Shown here: positions 1 to 6,218 of the stretch, piece by piece | How positions within the stretch are numbered: the stretch's first letter is position 1 | Layout: every line of letters begins with the position of its first letter | Source: Globobulimina sp. | Lineage: Eukaryota; Foraminifera; Rotaliida | Assembly: GCA_003354225.1 (NCBI GenBank) | Contig: PIVH01000018.1 | Location: 1 to 10,944, forward strand | Reading direction: 5' to 3' | Length of the DNA: 10,944 bases | Notes under the pieces: generated by a model | Told to the model about the DNA's origin: nothing | Seen by the model: only the letters and a program-made list of their open reading frames with translations | The model's database searches: none | Translations under genes and position numbers: made by a program

Positions 1-1906
1 GTTTTGATGAAAGTATCGCAACTAAAATACATAATAAACACTCCTTTTGTTGTTCATCGAGCTTATCAAATCTAGTTAATATGAATTTGAATTTATTTCG
101 GATTTGTTTTTCTAATGTAAGTAATCCCTTTTCTTCTAATGTTTTCAATGTATTAGTGATTGTATTAGCCCAACTACTAGCATATACTTTTATAATGCCA
201 TGACTTTTTTGTCTAATCTCAGTATTATAATTTATTGATTGGTTTGAAAAAAATGTAAAAAAATGTATAGTCATAATCTCTAGCTTTTCCAGCTCAGGCT
301 TTTCCAGCTTTTCTTCATCTTCATCACAATATGATATAAATGAACTATTTAATGTATTTACTAAATTACTCTGATTTGTTGTTTGTGTATCTGAAATAAT
401 ATGATCCTCTGGATATATATCTGTTAATATTGTAGCATATTTCATACATAATTCTTCAATTTCATTTGCTGCTATTGCTGCATCAGTATGTATTTCGAAG
501 TCGTCCTCTTTCATTAACAAAGGTAACATAGTATAATCATATACACCATCTTGTCCTATCCAACTTGTATCATTAATGCTATTCATTGCTAATCTTATTG
601 ATAATCCAAAAGCTTTAGAAGCCCATCTTTGCAATTTTGAAAATTTTAAACATGATTTGATAATATTTGATTGTGGCTGTAGTGATTGTTGATATTCTTT
701 CATTGAAATATCATAATATATATCATTAGCAGTACATAATGATCGTTTTAATAAACCATTTTCATCTAAAAAATGTTTCGGCCATATGACTTCACCTGAT
801 TCTGTTGTCTGTTGTTCTTTCCTTAATCTAATTTCTTCTTCAATTAATTGACTCTTCCATTGCATTGTAATTTCGGGGATTTTTTGTCTCCATACACGTG
901 TACCATTTTCTAGTTTAGTGTGTAAAAAAACCCAAAATGCTAAGTCTCTAGTTAATGTTAAATTGTCATTCTGGGTATCATCCTTTTTTTCTTCTGTGAT
1001 ATCATAATAATGTGTATCAGCCCATTCAGATGGATTAACTCTACATATCGCACATGGAGCAATGGTCGCTCGACGAAGAACGCCATCTAATCCAACTTGA
1101 TTCATTATTTCAGAAGTCGTTGCTGGTGTACATGCACCAATCAATCCGGTTCTTTTATTTGCAATAGATGGAGTGGATTTGTTATCACCAGAATAAAGTA
1201 ATGCAGCTAAATTATTATCAGATATTTTAATTAAAAATTGTCCACCACTTTTATCTCCACCAGCAGTTAATTCTTGAATTTTACTTTTCATTTCTTCACA
1301 AATATAGACACCTTGTCCACCATGTTTAATAATATCAGTTACAATGGCACGTATTCGATCGCCTTCTAATTCAAATAATTTATTTCTATTAATTTCATCG
1401 TTATTTAATACTTCTTTCATAGTGGATGCATTATATTCAAGATTTAAATGCCGAACTTTATCTAAATTATTTGTATTTAATTTAAAAGTATTTTTCTCTT
1501 GTTGTGTACATAAATGTAAATTATTGGCACGACAAAATTGTACAATATGATAAGAAAGCAATTGCATTCTTGGTTTAAATAAATTCATAATTAAATTCGA
1601 TTTTGCAGATCCTGATAAACCACATAATATAAGAGTTCCATGCACAGACATTGCTCCAGCTTTCTTATTAAATTCTGTGAAATAAATTCCTGATCTCATA
1701 CCTATTAAATTAATGAAATATATATCTACCATCATTACTCCAAAGGGTGCTGCTTTATTTATTGATCCTGTTTGTATATATGTTTTTTGTATGCATGGAT
1801 GTCTTGATAAAAACGTGATTTCTTTTAATTGCGTTGCGTGTTTCAGCATGAATGCTTCAGATCTTTGTTCCACTATTTTATTTATTTTATCTTGTTTCGA
1901 TGTCAT
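1..1906 (-). CDS. DUF3987-like P-loop ATPase, C-terminus beyond window
   Basis: The minus strand is open for 635 codons from the ATG at 1904-1906 to the left edge, with no stop and an in-frame TAA upstream of the ATG. Residues 90-110 carry a P-loop-like segment, GLSGSAKS at 96-103, where Ala replaces the last Gly of the Walker A motif. An acidic Walker B-like GVYICEEM follows at 199-206. A sensor-like block comes next, from GACTP at 257 through GLDGVLRRAT at 272-281 with paired arginines. This order matches the DUF3987 family of primase/helicase-associated ATPases found in phages, plasmids and some eukaryotic mobile DNA (family knowledge). Residues about 565-615 look like a winged helix (GIIKVYASSW, then LEEKGLL). 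A role in DNA replication or mobilisation is inferred. The family call rests on motif pattern only. It is divergently arranged with the gene at 2022. Confidence 0.68.
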   Translation of the reverse strand, partial: MTSKQDKINKIVEQRSEAFMLKHATQLKEITFLSRHPCIQKTYIQTGSINKAAPFGVMMVDIYFINLIGMRSGIYFTEFNKKAGAMSVHGTLILCGLSGSAKSNLIMNLFKPRMQLLSYHIVQFCRANNLHLCTQQEKNTFKLNTNNLDKVRHLNLEYNASTMKEVLNNDEINRNKLFELEGDRIRAIVTDIIKHGGQGVYICEEMKSKIQELTAGGDKSGGQFLIKISDNNLAALLYSGDNKSTPSIANKRTGLIGACTPATTSEIMNQVGLDGVLRRATIAPCAICRVNPSEWADTHYYDITEEKKDDTQNDNLTLTRDLAFWVFLHTKLENGTRVWRQKIPEITMQWKSQLIEEEIRLRKEQQTTESGEVIWPKHFLDENGLLKRSLCTANDIYYDISMKEYQQSLQPQSNIIKSCLKFSKLQRWASKAFGLSIRLAMNSINDTSWIGQDGVYDYTMLPLLMKEDDFEIHTDAAIAANEIEELCMKYATILTDIYPEDHIISDTQTTNQSNLVNTLNSSFISYCDEDEEKLEKPELEKLEIMTIHFFTFFSNQSINYNTEIRQKSHGIIKVYASSWANTITNTLKTLEEKGLLTLEKQIRNKFKFILTRFDKLDEQQKECLLCILVAILSSK

Positions 1907-2021
1907 TTTAAAGTAATGTAAAGTTTAAAGCAATGTTAATTGACGTTAAATTTATTTATTATTCATAATTCAACATGTTAATTGACGTAAACAAAAATTA
2001 TATTTATTACTAGCTTACGAA
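1907..2021. promoter_or_regulatory. Divergent intergenic region with 14-base direct repeat
   Basis: These 115 bases separate two divergently transcribed genes and must hold both promoters. The 14-mer ATGTTAATTGACGT occurs twice in the same direction, at 1933-1946 and 1975-1988, 42 bases apart. Between the copies lies ACGTTAAATTTATT (1943-1956), which is also found in the leader at 5184-5197. The regulatory role is inferred from position and repetition. Confidence 0.45.
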
Positions 2022-2420
2022 ATGGATATTAATATTCCAATGAAACATCATTCAATTAAAAAATATACATTAAAACAGATTGCAGCAGAAACATGGCATA
2101 TACATCACAATACTGGATTTACTTTAACATGTGAAGCAAAAGAACCAGATAAAGAAGAATTAATTCAAGAATTGTTTAAACTTTGGGATAGATTAAAAGG
2201 TGATTCGACATTTTGTGGAATTGGAATATCAAAAAAAAAAAGAATACGAAGTTTTGAATCAGCGTTTAACGGATTTGAAATACAAAATAGTGCAAGGAAA
2301 AGAGTGCCAAGTTATGAGCCTCTAATGAAAAAAGTGAAATATAACATAGAACAGCAACGTGAGCTTTTAAAAAAGGAAACAAAAGAGCTTTTGAAAAATA
2401 TAAAGTATTTCTTAAATTAA
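2022..2420 (+). CDS. Small basic protein with C-terminal coiled coil, unknown function
   Basis: A 132-codon ORF starts at ATG 2022 (context TTACGAAATGG) and ends at TAA. I recognise no family. The first half is mixed (a helical KEELIQELFKLWDRL stretch around 45-60). The middle is rich in Lys/Arg (SKKKRIR around 70, ARKR around 91) and could act as a nuclear signal. The last 30 residues are charged and helical (EQQRELLKKETKELLKNI), probably a coiled coil. The ORF contains an 11-A run at 2231-2241. It diverges from the DUF3987-like gene and converges on the J-domain gene 63 bases further on. The pairing with the ATPase suggests a shared role, but this is inference only. Confidence 0.6.
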   Translation: MDINIPMKHHSIKKYTLKQIAAETWHIHHNTGFTLTCEAKEPDKEELIQELFKLWDRLKGDSTFCGIGISKKKRIRSFESAFNGFEIQNSARKRVPSYEPLMKKVKYNIEQQRELLKKETKELLKNIKYFLN

Positions 2421-2483
2421 ATTAATAAACCTATTAAAAGATACAAAGTAAGTAGTAAGTTACCGTAGTAAGTATTGATTTAA

Positions 2484-4408
2484 TCATTGAAATCTGCTGG
2501 TTCCATCATTGTATGGTCTAAACTCTACATTAACTGTTTGACCATTCATTACAATTCTGTTATATTGTCGATGACAAACATCTTGCGCTCGTACTGTATT
2601 TTTAAAGACCGCGCAGGTCCAAAATCTATATTTTGTTCTTGCCTCCCATCGAGAAAATCTTTCAATAATAGGGGTTAAACCTAATTGTTTTAACGTATCA
2701 ATTGCATCTTCTTCTGTGAAACACAGTTCGAATCCACCAACAAACGATCTAAGTAAGGTAATTTCTCTTCCGTTATTGACGGATGCAACAAATCGCCACA
2801 TATATAATTTAAAGGACTGATCATTAGGTGGTGGCGGCGATGGTTTAGCGGATCGACCATTAGGTGGTGGTGGCGTATCCTGATTCATATTTTTATTGTA
2901 AATAGTTAACAAATTGAATTTTTGTTCCAATTCATGAAATTCAGATTGTAAATGATAGATTTTCTGATTTTTGGACTCATTTTTTGATTGCAATCCATTC
3001 GCATTATCTTTTAATTTATAAATTTCTTTTTGTAAATTATTATTTTCTTCGATTTTTTCCTTTAATGTTTTTTTTAAATAATGTATCTCGGCCTTGGATT
3101 GTTTTATGGTGTTTTGTAAATTAGATAAATTATCTTCGCTGTCTTTCTTTTCGTCCTCTTTCTTTTCATCCTCTTTCCTTTCATGAGCATCTTCACAAAA
3201 TAACGCCTGATGGCAACATAACAGTTGTAACTTTGCATTTTGACTTACCCATCCATAAAATTTGCGTTTATCACCACAATAATACCTAATGCTCTTCGGC
3301 ATGATAACATGACCATCGTAATGATCACGCATTACTTTTGCAACGTAATCTAATTGGAATTCGAATCTATGAAACGTAAATAATGTATCTATAATAAATT
3401 TAATTGTGTGTGAGGAAACAGGGATTCTCAGGCGTAGTGCACATTGTATCGCCCTTACTATCATAGATGTGTTGAATTCGTCTGGACATAAAAAAGCAAT
3501 CGATATCAACTGCTCAACCGATAGATCTATGCCGCGTGGTAGATATGCTTTAATTTCAACTCGTGTCCCGTTAATATTTATAAAGTAGCTGCAACCTAAC
3601 TCCTCAGCGACACGACGTTCAATAAATGATCTAAATTGCGTATGCATTGTATTTTGAATCATACCCCGTATATAACAATGGTGTGTCAGGAAAATGACAT
3701 TGTAATTTAAATCATCACAATTATCATAACACAATGCGCTTTGAAAAAGCAATAGTAAAAATGTTTTGTTGGTTAACCAGAACCAAAGGGATATATCCTG
3801 TCTTGGTATTGTCACGATATTGTTGCTTACTGTAAATAATGTTAAAGTAAATGGATATATTGTGTCGCCATCCCCATCGCAACTAATTTGAGATGCACAA
3901 CTTTTATAAACCACACGTTTTTGATCTGTTGTTAAATCGGCTAATTTTGCGTTACCGGTTCGAAATAAATCAATAATTAATGTATATTTAATTAATTCTG
4001 AATGATAGCCATGCTCCCCATATTTAACTTTATCGCGTAATACATCTAAAATGAAATTAAATAATTTGAACGAATCGTTTTTTGTTCCTTGTCGATCCGG
4101 ATGACAATATCGCGCAATTTGTTTTAATTTCTCTTTTAATTTATTATCATAGCCATGAGGGCGATTGTTTAAATTGTATTTCAATAAATTGGGTAAACCT
4201 ACAAAAGACAAATGTATAAAGGTACAAAAGTATAACTGTATAACCTATAAAACATACCAATGATCTGATAAAAATTATAGGCAATACCGCTATCTTTACG
4301 GGTGACGAATGGGTAAAGATATTTTGTCTTTGTATTGAGTGTAAATACATAATCTTTAGTATTGAGTGTAAAAATGTTAGGTTGTGGCGGCGCCTTCTCT
4401 TCTGCCAT
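2484..4408 (-). CDS. J-domain / coiled-coil / RRM-like protein, two exons
   Basis: Exon 1 is 4408-4258 (ATG at 4406-4408) and exon 2 is 4198-2484 (TGA). Splicing across a 59-base intron restores a Gly codon and gives about 621 residues. Residues about 70-105 form a J-domain core with HPD at 83-85 inside IARYCHPDRQG, followed by a helix-III-like FKLFNFILDVLRDK. The J domain recruits and stimulates Hsp70 (family knowledge). A middle region of roughly 270 residues is unassigned. Residues about 386-481 are a charged coiled coil (KKEDEKKDSED onward). Two PPPPN motifs follow near 493-510. The last 100 residues look like an RRM: a hydrophobic strand FWTCAVF, then VMNGQTVNVEFRPY. The RRM call is tentative. 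An alternative start inside the intron (MSFVG at 4211) would lose the first exon and is less likely. Exon 1 repeats FTLNTK twice, mirrored in DNA at 4330-4343 and 4357-4370. Confidence 0.7.
4199..4257 (-). other. Spliceosomal intron, 59 bases
   Basis: On the minus strand the sequence reads ATTG|GTATGT ... TTTTGTAG|GTTTACC. The donor GTATGT, the pyrimidine-rich acceptor TAG and exact restoration of the frame (Ile-Gly-Leu-Pro) support a real intron. Exon 1 would otherwise hit stops shortly after the donor. This is the best direct evidence that the DNA is eukaryotic. Confidence 0.82.
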
Positions 4409-4435
4409 GGAATCAAATGGATGCTTAATATGATG

Positions 4436-4489
4436 CTAAGGTTTTTATCTAAGTTAAATTTATTAATTACGATTAAGACTATCATGTCG
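4436..4489 (+). repeat. Leader repeat, copy 1
   Basis: This 54-base block begins CTAAGGTTTTTA and ends at an ATG-TCG start. It matches 5170-5223 at 48 of 54 positions without gaps. The homology stops after the second codon. Here the ATG (4484-4486) opens a frame of only six codons (MSLEKK) before TAA at 4502-4504, so the downstream gene is lost or the ORF is vestigial. The block also lies just upstream of the J-domain gene on the other strand. Confidence 0.75.
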
Positions 4490-4504
4490 CTAGAGAAGAA
4501 ATAA

Positions 4505-4631
4505 ATTAATTTAATTTAAACAAGATACAATTTAATCAATTGATACAATTTCAATTAAGTATAATTGGTTATCAAATACAATTTTAATCAATTCGGATTA
4601 AACAATTTCAAGATATTCAACTATCAATAAG
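4505..4631. repeat. AT-rich spacer with degenerate repeats
   Basis: The spacer holds imperfect copies of TACAATTTAATCAATT, near 4526 and again near 4576 as TACAATTTTAATCAATTC, each followed by a further CAATTTCAA. It leads into the ATG at 4632 and probably contains that gene's promoter. No coding is seen. Confidence 0.45.
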
Positions 4632-5012
4632 ATGAATGAAAGACATGAAGTTGATACAAATGGCTATTATAATCGTACTTACTTACTGACGCAAGTCCGT
4701 TACGACCGACATTCTGAGAATTATCGTCCATCACAATCTCCACCGCAGCCTGTTAAACCTGCCAAACGATCACAGTCAATTGCAATCAAAAGGGAACGCC
4801 AACATGATGAAGAACTTCCGTCACCAAAACGATGTAAATTAAATAAAAATAATAAAAATAAAAATAATCCAGATTCAAATTCAAGTTATGAACAGTATGT
4901 GGTACAATATGTATGGACACGCATTCAATATACGGATTCATATGAAAAATATGTATGGAATCGTAATAAATGGGATCCAAACTCAAAATACCAATCAAAA
5001 TATATTAAATAA
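4632..5012 (+). CDS. Small basic hydrophilic protein, unknown function
   Basis: A 126-codon ORF runs from ATG 4632 to TAA. No family is recognised. The N-terminus is Tyr/Arg rich. Residues about 35-47 are Pro/Lys rich, and a bipartite nuclear-signal-like cluster spans about 53-70 (KRERQHDEELPSPKRCK). A low-complexity Asn/Lys stretch follows (NKNNKNKNN). The C-terminal 40 residues hold a diverged aromatic repeat: YEQYVVQYVWTR, then YEKYVWNRNKW. Composition suggests a nuclear or nucleic-acid-associated protein, mostly disordered (inference). It is preceded by an AT-rich repetitive spacer, and it diverges from the J-domain gene. Confidence 0.5.
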   Translation: MNERHEVDTNGYYNRTYLLTQVRYDRHSENYRPSQSPPQPVKPAKRSQSIAIKRERQHDEELPSPKRCKLNKNNKNKNNPDSNSSYEQYVVQYVWTRIQYTDSYEKYVWNRNKWDPNSKYQSKYIK

Positions 5013-5169
5013 ATACTTGCAAACAGATTGGTTCTATCATTTGAATTTAAAACTGAAAATGTAGCATTTTTTTTTTTTAATACTTATTATACATTAATTA
5101 AATTAATAGTAATTACTTTCTTCCATACGTATGTTATTAAACTAAAGTGTAGTGATAATATTAATTTCA

Positions 5170-5223
5170 CTGAGGTTTTTATTTACGTTAAATTTATTAT
5201 TTACAATTAAGGCTATCATGTCG
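5170..5223 (+). repeat. Leader repeat, copy 2
   Basis: This is the partner of 4436-4489 (48/54 identical), starting CTGAGGTTTTTA and ending in ATC-ATG-TCG. It sits directly in front of the ORF at 5218, so the shared part is the 5' leader plus the first two codons. Conservation of untranslated sequence up to the start codon suggests a promoter or leader signal used by related genes. Otherwise it could be the edge of a duplicated segment. Confidence 0.75.
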
Positions 5224-5529
5224 GTTGCATTTGTAGAGTATAAGGAGTGTAAGAATCATCCAAAGAGGGATCTGTTTGTCAAGGAGCGCAGTCTTGTCAA
5301 CAGTATGTGGCATTTGGGGGAGAATGTCGCGCTGGGTCTTGTTTCAAAGACAGGCAGCGTGTATGCATCAGATGTATGTCGTGAAGCATCTCAGGCATTA
5401 CTTGGTACAGGATATGTATTGCTTGCTGGTCAGTGTAAGACGTGGGATATACATAAAAGTGCGATTTTATATGAATGTTTATCATATCGTTTGTTCGATT
5501 TTTTGATTTGTGGATTAATAATATCATAA
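5218..5529 (+). CDS. Short GC-richer ORF, probably chimeric at its 3' end
   Basis: A 103-codon ORF starts at ATG 5218 (MSVAFVEYKE). An ATG at 5152 in the same frame would translate the conserved leader and is unlikely. I recognise no family. Residues 1-80 are soluble in character (LGENVALGLVSKTG, then CREASQALLGTGYVLLAGQ), and the DNA at 5218-5460 is visibly richer in G+C than all flanks. The last 20 residues (LYECLSYRLFDFLICGLIIS) are encoded antisense to the OB-fold ORF, so the natural C-terminus may be missing. The composition change near 5460 marks a likely junction. It could be an acquired or relic gene. Confidence 0.42.
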   Translation: MSVAFVEYKECKNHPKRDLFVKERSLVNSMWHLGENVALGLVSKTGSVYASDVCREASQALLGTGYVLLAGQCKTWDIHKSAILYECLSYRLFDFLICGLIIS

Positions 5530-5762
5530 ATATCATTAATTCTGAACATATTCATTGGATATTGTTTAGCAATGGATTGCCAAAAATAGCATCTTATTTC
5601 ATTTGGTTCTAAATCGCTTGCTTCTTTATCTGAAATTGTAATATAAAATCCTAAATCATTTGGCAATGTGTTGATATTTTGTATACATCCTTGCACAACA
5701 GCTATTTTGCTGTCTGATTGTTGTATAGATGTTATATTCTTGTATAAATATTTTTGTGCCAT
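5430..5762 (-). CDS. RPA70-like OB-fold protein, truncated
   Basis: A 110-codon ORF runs from ATG 5760-5762. Its pattern matches a replication protein A DNA-binding OB fold. It opens with strands around AVVQGCIQNI (21-30) and GFYITISDKE (38-47). NEIRCYFW (54-61) corresponds to the family's GEIRATAF-type strand. FRINDIYDIINPQIKKSNKRY (from about 73) corresponds to the VYYIS..LK.ANK region. Such domains bind single-stranded DNA in replication and repair (family knowledge). The fold breaks off after HSYKIAL, where the sequence runs antisense into the GC-richer ORF. In the same frame the sequence stays open upstream to an ATG at 5879, except for one TAA at 5838-5840, so the true start may lie there in an intact allele. 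A decayed copy is likely. Confidence 0.5.
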   Translation of the reverse strand: MAQKYLYKNITSIQQSDSKIAVVQGCIQNINTLPNDLGFYITISDKEASDLEPNEIRCYFWQSIAKQYPMNMFRINDIYDIINPQIKKSNKRYDKHSYKIALLCISHVLH

Positions 5763-5876
5763 ATCTTCAAATATGTTGTTATCTTTAATTAATTTCTTAG
5801 TGTTTTGAAGATATGTCGTTATGAGTATTATATCGTATTAATTATGAAAAAAATAACGTAAGCTTTCATCGATTGA

Positions 5877-5930
5877 CATGTTCTATTTAATCGAATTTAA
5901 AGTTTTGAAATCTGTTTTTAAAAACCTTAG
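5877..5930 (-). repeat. Leader repeat, copy 3, diverged
   Basis: On the minus strand it starts with the same 12-mer CTAAGGTTTTTA as copy 1. It shares CGATTAA a few bases before the ATG and ends in ATG-TC. Spacing to the ATG is 51 bases against 48 in copy 1. The ATG (5877-5879) opens 13 codons in frame with the OB-fold ORF before TAA at 5838-5840. The similarity is weaker in the middle. Confidence 0.45.
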
Positions 5931-5932
5931 TT

Positions 5933-5982
5933 GATTAAATGAAAAATAGAAGAATTAGATTAAATGAAAAATAGAAGAATTT
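5933..5982. repeat. 25-base tandem duplication
   Basis: Two adjacent 25-mers starting GATTAAATGAAAAATAGAAG differ only at the last base (5933-5957 and 5958-5982). They lie in the gap of about 300-430 bases between the OB-fold and transposase ORFs. Apart from leader copy 3 and the frame-shifted transposase tail at 6072-6218, that gap shows nothing coding. Confidence 0.8.
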
Positions 5983-6071
5983 GGGTAGAATTTGTAATAT
6001 ACTTTTAAAAGTTTAATTATTGTATGAAAATGAGAAAATAAATATGTAAAAGTTTGTATACTTTATACTGA

Positions 6072-6218
6072 TTACAGGAATTTAATTTCAATCTGTGAAC
6101 ATGCGTAAGCGTTATATTTTATATTTTTATTATCTTTATAGCCATACGGTGTAAATATTGAAAATGTTGTATTTTCCCTTTGATAATTACCTAACATAAT
6201 AACAGCAGGATAGAATGC
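6072..6218 (-). other. Frame-shifted continuation of transposase ORF
   Basis: After the 11-A run (6219-6229, minus strand) the -1/+2 frame from GCA at 6218 is open for 48 codons to TAA at 6072-6074. Its translation starts AFYPAVIMLGNYQREN, includes FSIFTPYGYKD, and looks like ordinary protein. The annotated frame instead ends after 11 odd residues (HSILLLLC). An indel in the homopolymer, ribosomal or polymerase slippage, or a sequencing error would explain it. Confidence 0.55.

Noticed and set aside
1344-1916. Plus-strand ORFs at 1344-1550 and 1713-1916
   Set aside because: Both are antisense shadows of the DUF3987-like gene.
4147-4485. 112-codon minus ORF overlapping the J-domain first exon
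   Set aside because: It reads through the intron and leader repeat in another frame. The spliced model explains the region better.
5276-5536. Other frames at 5276-5506 (+) and 5297-5536 (-)
   Set aside because: They have no leader and overlap the ORF that starts exactly at the conserved leader ATG.
5800-5870. Intron removing the in-frame TAA of the OB-fold ORF
   Set aside because: The only GT/AG pair found (GTTATT to CTAAG, 62 bases) has a poor donor and joins the exons out of frame.
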